From Desulfosoma sp. (lineage in GTDB: Bacteria; Desulfobacterota; Syntrophobacteria; Syntrophobacterales; DSM-9756), in contig JBBFKY010000012.1 in NCBI GenBank assembly GCA_037481875.1, positions 1 through 64,000 of the forward strand: DNA of 64,000 nucleotides. Reading direction: 5' to 3'. This document shows, piece after piece, positions 1 to 9,220 of the stretch; the first letter of the stretch is position 1, and each line of letters starts with the position of its first letter. The notes under the pieces are model-generated. The model was not told where the DNA came from and ran no database searches. It worked only from the letters and a program-made list of their open reading frames with translations. The translations under genes and the position numbers were made by a program.

Positions 1-176
1 AGTCATTAAGTCATTGAGGTGGAAGGGCCTCCTTTGGGATGTTGGTAAAGGGATTGGCGCATAACGACGAAATTGCCCAGGTTTGAAGGATCGCCAACAC
101 CAAGTCTTTCCCCATCACCGTGCTTGACAGCTTTCCGACTTCGCGATTTCACGATTCAGGAGTTCATGAGGAAAAC

Positions 177-380
177 ATGCGGCGACCTGTGGTGGATTTG
201 AGCGAATGTGTGGACTGCGAGGGTTGCATCAGTGTGTGCCCGCAGGTTTTTGTGCGAAACGAAGCCGGCTGCATCCAAGTGCAGGAATGCGCCACCTATC
301 CCGAAGCACTGGTCGAGGAAGCCATGATGATGTGCCCGTCGCAGTGTATCTTCTGGGAAGAAGATGAGGAGTTGCCATGA
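177..380 (+). CDS. Mono-cluster [4Fe-4S] ferredoxin
   Basis: Small soluble electron carrier of 67 residues. Residues 10-21 carry CxxCxxCxxxCP, and a second CPxxC lies near the acidic C-terminus (MCPSQCIFWEE). This matches Desulfovibrio ferredoxins, in which three N-terminal cysteines and one distal cysteine bind a single [4Fe-4S] cluster. An upstream in-frame ATG at 120 exists, but the ATG at 177 is preceded by a GAGGAAAAC ribosome site and gives the usual family length. It likely donates low-potential electrons in the cytoplasm. No partner gene is adjacent on the same strand. A decayed relative of this gene lies at about 11.6-11.7 kb. Confidence 0.9.
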   Translation: MRRPVVDLSECVDCEGCISVCPQVFVRNEAGCIQVQECATYPEALVEEAMMMCPSQCIFWEEDEELP

Positions 381-538
381 TGATTGGCTAGGTTTGCGGG
401 ATCCAGACCGACTTGATAGCCTGCCCGATGGCCCGCAGAGTAGGCGGATTGTGCACGAACCGATACCCGTAGGAAAGACGAGCGGTTTCATCTGGATGAC
501 GTTTACGATACACGAAAGGCCGAAGAAAAGGTGCAGCT

Positions 539-715
539 ATGGATCTTCGAGAATTCCTGAAGGAAGATTCAAAGCTGCAAAATCCCTACGAGATTTCAAG
601 GCAGACGAAGATCCAGAGAGGAAAATGGTGGCCTGTTATCGAAGGTGGGTTAAAGAGGAGTCTTTCGGAAGGGGCGAGAGCAACGGTCGATGAGTCGGCA
701 AAAGCGTTGAAGTGA
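539..715 (+). CDS. Possible 58-residue small protein
   Basis: This short ORF is in the gap between the ferredoxin and the convergent kinase gene. It starts with ATG 7 nt after an AAAAGG stretch. The product would be basic and amphipathic (begins MDLREFLKED, contains KWWPVIEGG) and ends in a helix-like alanine/lysine-rich tail. Codon use looks coding-like, but I do not recognise the family. It could equally be the tail of a decayed gene, because an overlapping frame just upstream also reads as protein-like. No function is assigned. Confidence 0.3.
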   Translation: MDLREFLKEDSKLQNPYEISRQTKIQRGKWWPVIEGGLKRSLSEGARATVDESAKALK

Positions 716-837
716 AACACGATCCTTACACGCGGTTTCAAGTGACGCATGGCATACGTCTTACCGGTTCTTAAGGCGACCTCCTGGCCATGATTGTCAA
801 CGTCGGACAACCGGACACAGGGCCGTGGCTTTCACCT

Positions 838-3800
838 CTAGGCCGCGGGGGAATCTTGCCGGCCTTCCGTGTACCCGTCCAGAAGCTTTCGCACCGTTTG
901 AAGCAAGGTCACACGGGATACGGGTTTTTCCAAAAAAAGGACCTGGGATACGAAAGGAGTGGAAAGACCGTTGGCCCGACCGGGGTAGCCGCTCAGCAAC
1001 AAGGCGGGAATGTTCCAGCCCCCTTTTCGAATCAGGTGAACCGCCTCTTCGCCTCCCATACCCGGCATGACCATGTCAAAAATGAGCAGATCCACAGATT
1101 CCCAAGTGGTGGCAAAGAGCTCCACGGCGTCCAGTCCGTTTGCGGCTTCCAACACTTTGTAGCCCGCTTCTCGAAGAGCGTTGGCCAAGTATTCTCGAAC
1201 CGCCGAATCGTCTTCCGCCAAAAGGATGGTTTCCGTTCCGAAAGGTGCTTCTTCTTGAACCTCTTTGAGCTTCGTCGATGTTTCCTGCGGTTCACCGTAA
1301 GGTTTGAGATAGATTCGAAAGGTGGTTCCCTTTCCAGGTTCACTGTAGACGTTGATCATTCCACCGTGTTGCTGGACAATGCCAAAGGCCACGGATAAAC
1401 CAAGCCCCGTGCCTTTCCCCACTTCTTTAGTGGTGAAGAAAGGCTCGAACACCCGTTGGCGTACCTCCTCCGTCATGCCGCAACCCGTATCCGTAACGGT
1501 CACCATGACATAGGGACCGGGGCCGGCCAAGGGATGCTTTTTGACATAATCCTCACCCAATTCCACACGGGATGTCTCGATAAGGATCTCACCCCCATCG
1601 GGCATGGCGTCTCGTGCGTTGACAACCAGATTCCAAAAGACTTGCTCCATGAGCTGCCGGTCGATAAGCACCCAAGCTGCCTTTTGGGACGGAACGTGAT
1701 GCACTTGAATGTTTTCTCCCACAAGCTTTTGGGCAAGTTTCCTGAACTCCCCAAGAAGATCGTCGAGATTTACGGGTTCCAGACGAAGGACCTGCTTTCG
1801 GCTGAAAGCCAAAAGCTGCTGCACAAGCCTGGCCCCTTTGAGCCCGCTATCCATGACCTTTTGAAGGCGCTCATGGTTGGGGCTGTCCTCAGGCGTTTCC
1901 GAAAGCATCATCTCCACAAAGCCGTTGATGACCTGAAGAAGGTTGTTGAACTCATGGGCCACTCCACCGGCAAGTTGCCCCACGGTTTGCATTTTCTGGG
2001 CGTGACGGAGTTGTTCCTGAAGCTTTTCTCGTTCCGTGACATCATGGATGAACAATAAAAGACGTGTATCCCCGTTTAGAGTGACCGGACCGAACGCGAC
2101 TTCCACGGTCTTGATGTCGTCGGAAGCCGTTCGGTGCTTTGCCAAAAAAATCTTTCCCCCTTTCTCGAGGGCCTCCGTCATTCTTTCCCTAATAAGATCC
2201 GGTGAGTTCGTGGAAAGATCTTGGTAGAGCCTTCCTATTATCTCTTCGCGGCTCCACCCGTAGAAACGCACGGCCGCTTCGTTGACATCCAGAATGATGC
2301 CGTCTGTAGGATTAATAAGGAGTTGGGGTTCGGCGGATTTTTCGAAAAGTTCGCGAAAGAACATTTCACTTTGCCGTAGGGCCTCTTCCGCCTGCTTTCG
2401 GTGCGAGACGTCAAAAAAGAGAACGGCCAATTTTTTCGGCTCGGGCTGATAGGTTCGTACAGAGAAATACCGCCCAAACGAGGGCTCAAAGTCCTCAAAC
2501 TCTTGAGGTTCTCCTCCAAGGACAGTACGTCCATAACGTTCCACACACCCTGAAGACGCCGCGGGAAGCACCTCTCGAAGGGTTTTACCAACAATGTGTT
2601 CCGCTTTGAGTCCAGTCAGTTCCTCAAAGGCGCGATTGACTTTGAGGAAACGATAATCCACCGGAAGCCCTTGATCGTCGGTCAGGATTTCGTGCAGGGC
2701 GAACCCTCCCTGCATGTGATCAAAAAGAAGGGAAAGTTCCCGGTGATGTTCGGTCAGTTCTCGACGGACTTGGACTTCTTGGGTGATGTCTCGAAAGGAT
2801 TCAATCACACCCCTAACACCGGCACCGTTTTCTTTCAGGGGGCTCACCTGAACGTGAAAAACACGGCTGGATCCATCTCTGAGCTGAATTTCCAACTGCC
2901 TGGAACAAGGTGCCTCTGTTTCGAGAACTTCCTGAGCTGCACACTGTTCGCACGCGCCTGAACGCTCATGCCAAGGCGAAAAAACATCCCTACAGAAGCG
3001 TCCCTGCGCCTCTTCCGGTTTTACATTCGCCAGCAAAGCGGCTGCCGGGTTCAAGAGCTGCACCCGCCTATCCCGGTCCAGAACAATCAGGGGATCCTGA
3101 AGGCTTTCCAAAACGTCTTTCCAGAACTTTTCCGACTTCACAAGTTTGAACACGATGAAATAGGAAACGCCGCAGATCATACAACTGTATATAACAGTAT
3201 ATATAAAGGCATAAAGAAAACCTTTGATAGCAGATTCAGTCGCTATATTCTTTGCCGGCTTTCCGGCAAGGAAATACATGTTCGAAAATACGGGGACATA
3301 ATAACTGTCTTGCAGACCGAGCGTATCGTCTTTATTTACTATATCTAAAGACTTGACATAATCAGATCGGCTTTCCAACAAAATGTTTGCATTGAATACA
3401 CAAACATCATAACCGATGGGAATATTTTTCTCTGTGATCGGCGCCACAACAATGGCCAAAAGGGTTTCATTGTCCTTGATCAAGAACAAGCCCGGATGTG
3501 TTTCTTCAAGTCGCGCTTGGGCACTTGGGTCACCCCAGGTGGCAACGGGCGTTCCGTCAGGTAAGTACCGGGCTGCGCCCATCAGGCCTTTCAGAGCAGA
3601 AGCGCCGTCGGCAAATTTGGGTGCCGTGAAAACCGACAGTTCTTCGAGACTTGTTTTTCCTTGATGATAGTCGAAAAGCTTTTGCCGAATGACTGTTCGG
3701 CTTCCGAGAGATTCCGCCATAGAAACGTAAGTGGACAGAATATGTTCAATAAAAACAGCCTGAAGCTTGAGCTCATTCAAAAAGCACTTTTCCTTATCCT

Positions 3801-3930
3801 TTTGGAAATGTATGGTGAGTGGCATCACTAAAACAATGAAAGAAAGGAGAAAAGCTATGCCTAAAGTCATCCAAAGACGTGTGTAGAATTCTCGAAATAA
3901 CGGGTTTTTGGATTGAAGCTTCAGCTTCAT
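838..3930 (-). CDS. Membrane hybrid sensor histidine kinase (sensor-PAS3-HisKA-HATPase-REC)
   Basis: Hybrid two-component kinase of 1030 residues. Transmembrane helix 1 is at about 18-40 and helix 2 at about 237-262; they enclose a periplasmic sensor of about 195 residues with no recognised motif. Three PAS domains follow (about 265-385, 395-512, 520-635). The HisKA H-box has His659 in GGVAHEFNN, the HATPase_c domain has N-box and G-boxes (DTGCGM, GKGTGLGLS), and a C-terminal receiver has probable phospho-acceptor Asp952 in IFDMVMPG. PAS1 has extra cysteines (CEQC). The signal is unknown. No cognate regulator is adjacent, so the attached receiver may relay to a distant Hpt or regulator. The ATG is the first codon of the N-terminal basic/hydrophobic segment. 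Confidence 0.93.
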   Translation of the reverse strand: MKLKLQSKNPLFREFYTRLWMTLGIAFLLSFIVLVMPLTIHFQKDKEKCFLNELKLQAVFIEHILSTYVSMAESLGSRTVIRQKLFDYHQGKTSLEELSVFTAPKFADGASALKGLMGAARYLPDGTPVATWGDPSAQARLEETHPGLFLIKDNETLLAIVVAPITEKNIPIGYDVCVFNANILLESRSDYVKSLDIVNKDDTLGLQDSYYVPVFSNMYFLAGKPAKNIATESAIKGFLYAFIYTVIYSCMICGVSYFIVFKLVKSEKFWKDVLESLQDPLIVLDRDRRVQLLNPAAALLANVKPEEAQGRFCRDVFSPWHERSGACEQCAAQEVLETEAPCSRQLEIQLRDGSSRVFHVQVSPLKENGAGVRGVIESFRDITQEVQVRRELTEHHRELSLLFDHMQGGFALHEILTDDQGLPVDYRFLKVNRAFEELTGLKAEHIVGKTLREVLPAASSGCVERYGRTVLGGEPQEFEDFEPSFGRYFSVRTYQPEPKKLAVLFFDVSHRKQAEEALRQSEMFFRELFEKSAEPQLLINPTDGIILDVNEAAVRFYGWSREEIIGRLYQDLSTNSPDLIRERMTEALEKGGKIFLAKHRTASDDIKTVEVAFGPVTLNGDTRLLLFIHDVTEREKLQEQLRHAQKMQTVGQLAGGVAHEFNNLLQVINGFVEMMLSETPEDSPNHERLQKVMDSGLKGARLVQQLLAFSRKQVLRLEPVNLDDLLGEFRKLAQKLVGENIQVHHVPSQKAAWVLIDRQLMEQVFWNLVVNARDAMPDGGEILIETSRVELGEDYVKKHPLAGPGPYVMVTVTDTGCGMTEEVRQRVFEPFFTTKEVGKGTGLGLSVAFGIVQQHGGMINVYSEPGKGTTFRIYLKPYGEPQETSTKLKEVQEEAPFGTETILLAEDDSAVREYLANALREAGYKVLEAANGLDAVELFATTWESVDLLIFDMVMPGMGGEEAVHLIRKGGWNIPALLLSGYPGRANGLSTPFVSQVLFLEKPVSRVTLLQTVRKLLDGYTEGRQDSPAA

Positions 3931-3948
3931 GAGGAATCCTCACAAAAG

Positions 3949-3974
3949 TAGGGGCAAGGCCCCGCCTCGCCCCC
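3949..3974. repeat. Palindromic intergenic repeat, GGGGCRAGGC type
   Basis: Hairpin with arms GGGGCAAGGC and GCCTCGCCCC, a CCC loop and one mismatch. It lies just upstream of the kinase gene. A close copy occurs at 19358-19383 and a half copy at 4054-4073. Confidence 0.6.
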
Positions 3975-4053
3975 AAAAGCTCTTTTTTTTGGGATTCTTC
4001 CGTTTAGCCCGCCTAAGACAGGGGTGGGAGACCCGCACTTCCACCAAAACTCC

Positions 4054-4073
4054 CTAGGGGCGAGGCCCCGTCC
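4054..4073. repeat. Half copy of the GGGGCGAGGC repeat
   Basis: The sequence CTAGGGGCGAGGCCCC repeats one arm and the loop of the hairpin at 3949-3974; the second arm is degenerate. The 240 bp gap between kinase and cheW holds no recognisable gene. Confidence 0.4.
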
Positions 4074-4170
4074 GGTTCGGGCCTTCCTTTGCGGACGTTC
4101 ATGTCGCTTCTTTTCCTCGAAGCCATTTCGTTCTTATCATGGAACTCTTCGTTAATGAAATCTTTTCATA

Positions 4171-4677
4171 TCACGCTGCTTTTTCAAGAAGCCCCATTTC
4201 CTGACTCGTCAGCACGCGATCGATGTCTAAAAGGATCTTGACCGAATTGCCGGACTTGGCCATCCCAAGAATGTAGTGTGTCGATATATTCACTCCAAAA
4301 CTCGGACTGTCTTCGATCTCGCTTTCCTTGATGTTCACCACTTCCGAGACCGTATCCACCACAAGCCCTACCAGAAGCCGCCCGGCGGACAAGCCCGCTG
4401 TTTCCACAACAATGATGCACGTTCGATCGTTGTATTCCGTCGATTCCATGTCGAACTTCAGCCTCAAGTCAATCACCGGAATCACCTTGCCGCGAAGATT
4501 GATTACTCCTTTGACAAACCCGGGTGTCTGCGGCACCGGGGTGATCGGCATCATGCCGATGATCTCTCGAACCTTGAGAATCCCCAGGCCGTAGTCTTCA
4601 CCACAGAGAGAAAAAGTGAGGTACTTGCCCTCACGACTTTTGCTTTGGTCTTCATTGTGTGGTGATATGGCACTCAT
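4171..4677 (-). CDS. cheW: CheW chemotaxis coupling protein
   Basis: Adaptor that links chemoreceptors to CheA at the inner membrane. The single CheW domain fills the protein; hallmark stretches are LKVREIIGMMPITPVP, GVINLRGKVIPVIDLR and a C-terminal segment ending in DIDRVL. It follows the MCP gene on the same strand, which supports a receptor-coupling role. I chose the ATG at 4677 because it lies just before the conserved domain and follows a GGGGGA stretch. An ATG at 4758 would add 27 residues and leave 14 nt after the MCP stop, but its purine run touches the start codon. No cheA is nearby. Confidence 0.9.
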   Translation of the reverse strand: MSAISPHNEDQSKSREGKYLTFSLCGEDYGLGILKVREIIGMMPITPVPQTPGFVKGVINLRGKVIPVIDLRLKFDMESTEYNDRTCIIVVETAGLSAGRLLVGLVVDTVSEVVNIKESEIEDSPSFGVNISTHYILGMAKSGNSVKILLDIDRVLTSQEMGLLEKAA

Positions 4678-4772
4678 CAGCCGTTCCCCCCATGCTTTTA
4701 AGCCATCTTCCCGAACAAGAAACGACGCGGTGGGGATGGCGGCGCTTCGAACCACCATCCCTTCGCTCGCTT

Positions 4773-6797
4773 CTAAAAATCTTTGATATCCTCATCGAAC
4801 GGGATGATTTCCTCTGGCTTTACAGAGCCCGGCCTCTTGGGCCCCGTCACGCTCGAACGTGCTTTGCCGTTTCCCGACCTGGCGGCAGCCTCTCGAGGTT
4901 GCGGCAAATGCCTTATGGCTTCCTTGGAAGAAGCCCTTTTCTCTTTTTTCTTTATGATCCCCTTGAGACTTACGCCATCGCTTCGACGTCCCACGAGGGC
5001 CTGAAGTTCTTCCACCAGAGACTGCAATTGAGCCGCCTGAGCATTCAGTTCTTCCGCGGCGGAGGCGGATTCTTCAGCATTGGCCGCCGTTTGTTGCACC
5101 ACTTTGTCCATCTCCGAGATGGCCGTGTTCACCTGCGTGATCCCTTCACTTTGTTCATGGGAAGCCGCAGCGATCTCGTTCACCAGTTCCGCCACCTTGA
5201 TCACACTTTCATGGACTTGGGAAAAAGCCTGATTGGTGGCTTCCGTAAGATCCGCCCCTTGTTTCACCCGCACCACCGTGCCTTCGATGAGCTGCGCCGT
5301 GTTCTTGGCCGCTTCCGCCGCACGCATGGCAAGGTTTCGGACTTCATCGGCCACCACCGCAAAACCGGCCCCGGCTTCCCCCGCTCGAGCCGCTTCCACG
5401 GCGGCGTTCAGAGCCAAAAGATTCGTCTGAAACGCGATTTCATCAATGGTTTTAATGATCTTTTGGGTTTGTTCACTTGATCGTGTAATTTCTTCCATGG
5501 ATTCCAAGAGCTCGACCATGCTGACCTTAGCTTTTTCTGCGGCTTTGGCGGCCTGTTTCATGAGTCCGTCGGCCTGAGCCGCATTGTCTGCGTTTTGCCG
5601 GGTCATGGAAGCCATCTCTTCCACGGCGGAAGAGGTTTCTTCAATACCTGCGGCCTGCTGAGAAGCCCCTTCAGCCAACTGCTGGCTTGCCGAAGCCACC
5701 TGACCGGCCGCCGAAACCACCTGTTCGGCGCTTTCCCCCAGTTCCTCCGAAGTCTTTCTCAGCACCGCGTTGATGCCGCGAGTGATGACGGCCCCGAGGA
5801 GAATGGCGAACCCAAGGCCGATCAGCGCCGCAGAAGTCATGAAGACTTTCATGCGTTCGGCAAAGGTGATGGAGTGCTCGGAGACGCTTTTCCCCACGTC
5901 TCGGTTGATGGCCACCACTTTTTCCAAGAGAGGCAAGGCGATGCGTTGTTTCTCGAGCACAGGCCCAAGCAATTGTTCTTCAAGGGCTGCCATGGTTGCA
6001 TGCGCGTCATCGGCTATCTTGTTAATCTCTTCAAAGTGTTTGAAGACCTCTTCACGAGCCAGTCGAAAACGGTTTTCGGCAAGCACGCGCGCTTCTTCGT
6101 TCCTTCCTGAACGAACCAATTCCTTAATTTCATCAAGGGTTTCGTGGAACCGACGATGAGGTTCCGCAACGGAAGCCATCAGGTTTTTGAGTTCAGGATT
6201 TTGCGTGGAAAACTGGGTAAGCCATTTGCCGAAACGACAGGTTGTATGGTCTTCACCGCCTTCGAAGGATTTGCCCGTAAGGATCATGTCCAAAACTCGG
6301 GCTTCCAGATTCAGGTGATCTGCGGTGAACATCGAAATTTTTGATTTGAGCTCGTCAGGATCCTTGATTCCCAAGGCGTCAAAGCGCTTGGACATTTCCA
6401 GCGCCTTGTTGTTTTCCGCCCTCCAAGCTTCAAGGGCCACCGTGAACTGTTTCCACACTTCAGCTTCTTCCGGAGTCTGCGGTAACGGCTCATAGATTTT
6501 CACGGCGCCTTGATAGCTCTCTCGAGCTTTGGTGATGTTTTCATACTGGCGCTGCCGAACCGCAGGATCCAGTCCCGGAATCGCCAAGGTTCGAAGACTT
6601 CCGCGAATATCTTGCAGCTTTTCGGCCATATGCAAGGTCGCTTCCACACTGGGCAGTCTCACCTGGCCCACCTCATTTAAAGCGCTGACAGCCCGAATAG
6701 CCGTAAAGTACCCTACGCCTCCAAGAGCCGCCAGAACAACACAAAGCACAGCGAAGCTCAACCCCAGCCTTTTCCCAACCGTCCATTTCTTAATCAT
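4773..6797 (-). CDS. Methyl-accepting chemotaxis protein with a CZB-like zinc-binding segment
   Basis: Chemoreceptor of 674 residues. Transmembrane helix 1 is near the N-terminus ([16 protein letters not shown]). A four-helix-type sensor region follows, with a segment carrying the CZB pattern: His (ARVLDMI context), CRFGKWL, then PHRRFH, consistent with a 3His/1Cys zinc site. Helix 2 is [18 protein letters not shown]. There is no clear HAMP domain; the protein goes almost directly into the signalling coiled coil, whose hairpin tip ([19 protein letters not shown]) is canonical. The ATG at 6797 follows a strong AAGGAGGGAG site. The gene sits between an unknown small gene and cheW, probably one operon. 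CZB domains in other receptors sense zinc or hypochlorous acid; the ligand here is not shown by sequence. Confidence 0.93.
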   Translation of the reverse strand: MIKKWTVGKRLGLSFAVLCVVLAALGGVGYFTAIRAVSALNEVGQVRLPSVEATLHMAEKLQDIRGSLRTLAIPGLDPAVRQRQYENITKARESYQGAVKIYEPLPQTPEEAEVWKQFTVALEAWRAENNKALEMSKRFDALGIKDPDELKSKISMFTADHLNLEARVLDMILTGKSFEGGEDHTTCRFGKWLTQFSTQNPELKNLMASVAEPHRRFHETLDEIKELVRSGRNEEARVLAENRFRLAREEVFKHFEEINKIADDAHATMAALEEQLLGPVLEKQRIALPLLEKVVAINRDVGKSVSEHSITFAERMKVFMTSAALIGLGFAILLGAVITRGINAVLRKTSEELGESAEQVVSAAGQVASASQQLAEGASQQAAGIEETSSAVEEMASMTRQNADNAAQADGLMKQAAKAAEKAKVSMVELLESMEEITRSSEQTQKIIKTIDEIAFQTNLLALNAAVEAARAGEAGAGFAVVADEVRNLAMRAAEAAKNTAQLIEGTVVRVKQGADLTEATNQAFSQVHESVIKVAELVNEIAAASHEQSEGITQVNTAISEMDKVVQQTAANAEESASAAEELNAQAAQLQSLVEELQALVGRRSDGVSLKGIIKKKEKRASSKEAIRHLPQPREAAARSGNGKARSSVTGPKRPGSVKPEEIIPFDEDIKDF

Positions 6798-6820
6798 TTT
6801 TTCTCCCTCCTTTTCTTGTT

Positions 6821-7195
6821 TCACGCAGATTCCCCCAATCGTTCCAACACCTGCGGAACCGCCGCGTCATCCCTTTCATCCAAAGCGATAAAACACGGGG
6901 AAAACTTCTGAAGGGCCATCAAGAGTTGGGGATCAGGAGACAGAACCACAGTAACCAATCGCCCGTGTGGGAACTGTTCCCGAAAGACGACCGCCTTTTC
7001 CAGATCCTTCATGCCCCTGACCACCACAAGACCCACGGCGATTCCTGAGAATATCGTCACTTTCGAATGCACCGGTTTCTCCAAACGCACCCAGGTGCAT
7101 CCCTGGCGGGTCATCCACTCCGAGAGGACAACCCAGAGCCGACGTTCTCGATGGCTCGATCCAGAAATTTCAGGCAACGGTGTGACCAGAACCAT
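6821..7195 (-). CDS. Uncharacterised 124-residue protein co-transcribed with MCP
   Basis: Not confidently recognised. The alternating hydrophobic strands and helices ([31 protein letters not shown]) resemble a degenerate receiver-like alpha/beta fold lacking a phosphorylatable Asp motif; this is inference only. It has no signal peptide or membrane segment. The ATG at 7195 is preceded by AAAGGAGGG. It ends 24 nt before the MCP start, so it probably belongs to the MCP-cheW operon and may act in that pathway. Confidence 0.7.
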   Translation of the reverse strand: MVLVTPLPEISGSSHRERRLWVVLSEWMTRQGCTWVRLEKPVHSKVTIFSGIAVGLVVVRGMKDLEKAVVFREQFPHGRLVTVVLSPDPQLLMALQKFSPCFIALDERDDAAVPQVLERLGESA

Positions 7196-7761
7196 CGTGT
7201 GTCCCTCCTTTGGGCTCGTTGCGTGACGCATGCGTTAGCCCAAAGATGAGGTCAAAAAGTATGCCAATCTAGCGATCATGATCCGGCTTTTGATGATGGC
7301 GGGTATCTTATTGAAATGAGAGTTTTTTTCTTTTTGTTTGAAGAAAGCCTGAATATTCCGGCTGAGCAAAGAAAACGTCGAGGGAAGATCAAGGATCCTC
7401 TTTTTGGGGACGCGTGTCCTGTTTTCCAGGAAAACGAGACGGGGCATCTTTTCAGGTGTCCAAAGGCACGGCGGAATGCCTGCCCTCTTAAGGATAAATT
7501 CTCGTCGAACCTCCTGAGGGCGGGTCCAAGTGTCCGCCCCTAGGCCGTTCCGGCACGAGAATCCTTCAGGGTGGACACACAGGTTCGTCGCTACAGATGG
7601 GGAGCGGCGGAGACCTGCGATCGAACCCGACATCGAGACAGATCGCTTAGCGGCGAGAAGCTATGAACCTTTCCGACAATGAAGAAAGACCATGGTTTTC
7701 CTGGAAGCTCGATTCCTGTCACACTCATGATCGGGGCGGGATGCCCGCGTTCTCGAGCGGT
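7196..7761. other. Intergenic region with degenerate repeats
   Basis: No convincing gene was found. The short ORFs here lack ribosome sites and homology-like motifs. The region contains one clear and one degenerate copy (7570-7594) of the GGGCGGACACA-type palindromic repeat. Confidence 0.5.
7518..7543. repeat. Palindromic repeat, GGGGCGGACACA type
   Basis: The sequence GGGCGGGTCCAAGTGTCCGCCC has terminal arms GGGCGG/CCGCCC and is followed by CTAG. It is related to copies at 24602-24630, 24641-24669 and 50427-50450. Confidence 0.5.
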
Positions 7762-9216
7762 TCAGGAATCTTCCTCTTTTTCCTGCAAGCCTGTTTCCTT
7801 GATCAGGGCGTAGAGGCGGGATCGAGACAGGCCGCTTACGGCGCAGGCTTTCTGAAGATCCTTGCCGCACCGTTTCTTCAATTCCAGAAGATAGATTTGA
7901 GCGGCTCGATTCATGATCTTTTCGCGGTATTCTTTGAACGTTGGAAGAGCCTCATTGATGAAGACGGACATTTGGACTTCTTCGTCGATTTTGTCCGGGC
8001 TTTTGTGAGGCTGTAATGGAGACAAAGGTTCTTTGGACGGAATGCGTGCTGCCGTCACATGCACCCGCACGTGTTCCGGTAGATGGACGGCGAAGAGGAT
8101 TTGATTTTCCCCTGAAACGGCCAGGGCATACTGAACGGCATGGACAAGTTCCCGCACGTTGCCGGGCCACGAATACTGGAGCAGGGTTTCAACAAAATCC
8201 GGCGAAAGGCCCTTGAGTTCCTTGCCGCTTCGTTGGTTTTCGCGCCGAAGAAGGTCTTGGACGATGGGAAGGATGTCTTCTTTGCGGTCCCGAAGAGGCG
8301 GAATCCCAATTTTCATGCCGGCCATACGGTAATAAAGATCTTCTCGAAAACGCCCTTCCTTGACCATGGCTTCCAGATTTCGATGGGTGGCGGCCAAAAG
8401 TCGAAAGTCTGAATAGATCTCTTCTTTGGCCCCCACAGGCCGAAACGTCTTTTCTTGTAAAAGGCGAAGGAACTTGGCTTGAAGGCTCAAGGGAAGATCC
8501 CCTACCTCATCCAGAAACAGGGTCCCTTGATGGGCCAGTTGCACGAGGCCTATGCGGCGTCGGTCGGCTCCCGTAAAGGCTCCCTTTTCATGGCCGAAAA
8601 GGTGACTTTCAATGAGCGGTTCAGGAATGGCTGTGCAATCCACCACCACGAAAGCATGGGGGGCTCTACGGCTGTTTTGGTGAATACCGCGGGCCAGAAG
8701 TTCTTTGCCGGTTCCTGTTTCGCCGCTGATGAGCACGGCAATGTCGGAGGTCGCCGCCCGGGCTGCAGCTTTCATGCAGTCCCCCATGGCCGTCGATGTG
8801 GTCACAAAATTCGGGGTGGTAAAAAAGGTGAGGGTGGTGGCTTCCGCAGAACGTCGAAAATCCATCGCGCGTGTCACCGCCAAACGCACTTCATGCGCGC
8901 TCAGCGGCTTGCAGAGGTAGTCCCAGGCTCCATGCTTCAGGGCTAGAGCGGCCCCGTGAGGGTCTCCCTGACCGGTCATGATGACCACTTCTGGATGTCC
9001 AGGAGCTCGACGGAAGGTCTCAATGGCTTTCAAACCCGATCCATCGGGAAGGACAACATCGAGCAAAACGACATCGAAAGTGTGCAAGGAAGCGAGCTCC
9101 AGACCGTCCTGCAAGGTCTCGGCCGAGCACATGAAAGCAGCGTGAGCTTGAAGAGCCTCCAACAAAAACTCACGCACATGGAGATCGTCATCCACCACGA
9201 GGATTCGTCCCTCCAT
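7762..9216 (-). CDS. Sigma-54-dependent response regulator, NtrC family
   Basis: Transcriptional activator of 484 residues. It has a receiver domain (1-120) with probable phospho-acceptor Asp53 in LLDVVLPDG. The sigma-54 AAA+ domain has Walker A GETGTGKE at about 165-172, the sigma-54 contact loop GAFTGA at 212-217 and FLDEVGDLPL. A Fis-type helix-turn-helix is at the C-terminus (about 450-478). Phosphorylation should allow ATP-driven opening of sigma-54 promoters. The ATG at 9216 follows AAAGGAGGTG and lies 5 nt past the stop of the hybrid kinase gene upstream, so the two are almost certainly a cognate pair. Target genes are not evident from the window. Confidence 0.95.
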   Translation of the reverse strand: MEGRILVVDDDLHVREFLLEALQAHAAFMCSAETLQDGLELASLHTFDVVLLDVVLPDGSGLKAIETFRRAPGHPEVVIMTGQGDPHGAALALKHGAWDYLCKPLSAHEVRLAVTRAMDFRRSAEATTLTFFTTPNFVTTSTAMGDCMKAAARAATSDIAVLISGETGTGKELLARGIHQNSRRAPHAFVVVDCTAIPEPLIESHLFGHEKGAFTGADRRRIGLVQLAHQGTLFLDEVGDLPLSLQAKFLRLLQEKTFRPVGAKEEIYSDFRLLAATHRNLEAMVKEGRFREDLYYRMAGMKIGIPPLRDRKEDILPIVQDLLRRENQRSGKELKGLSPDFVETLLQYSWPGNVRELVHAVQYALAVSGENQILFAVHLPEHVRVHVTAARIPSKEPLSPLQPHKSPDKIDEEVQMSVFINEALPTFKEYREKIMNRAAQIYLLELKKRCGKDLQKACAVSGLSRSRLYALIKETGLQEKEEDS

Positions 9217-9220
9217 CCTC

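Noticed and set aside
790-2058. Plus-strand ORFs of about 200 codons opposite the first kinase
   Set aside because: They are antisense to a well-supported 1030-residue kinase with all catalytic motifs.
7235-7633. 132-codon minus-strand ORF
   Set aside because: Low-complexity basic composition, overlaps repeat copies, and no start signal.
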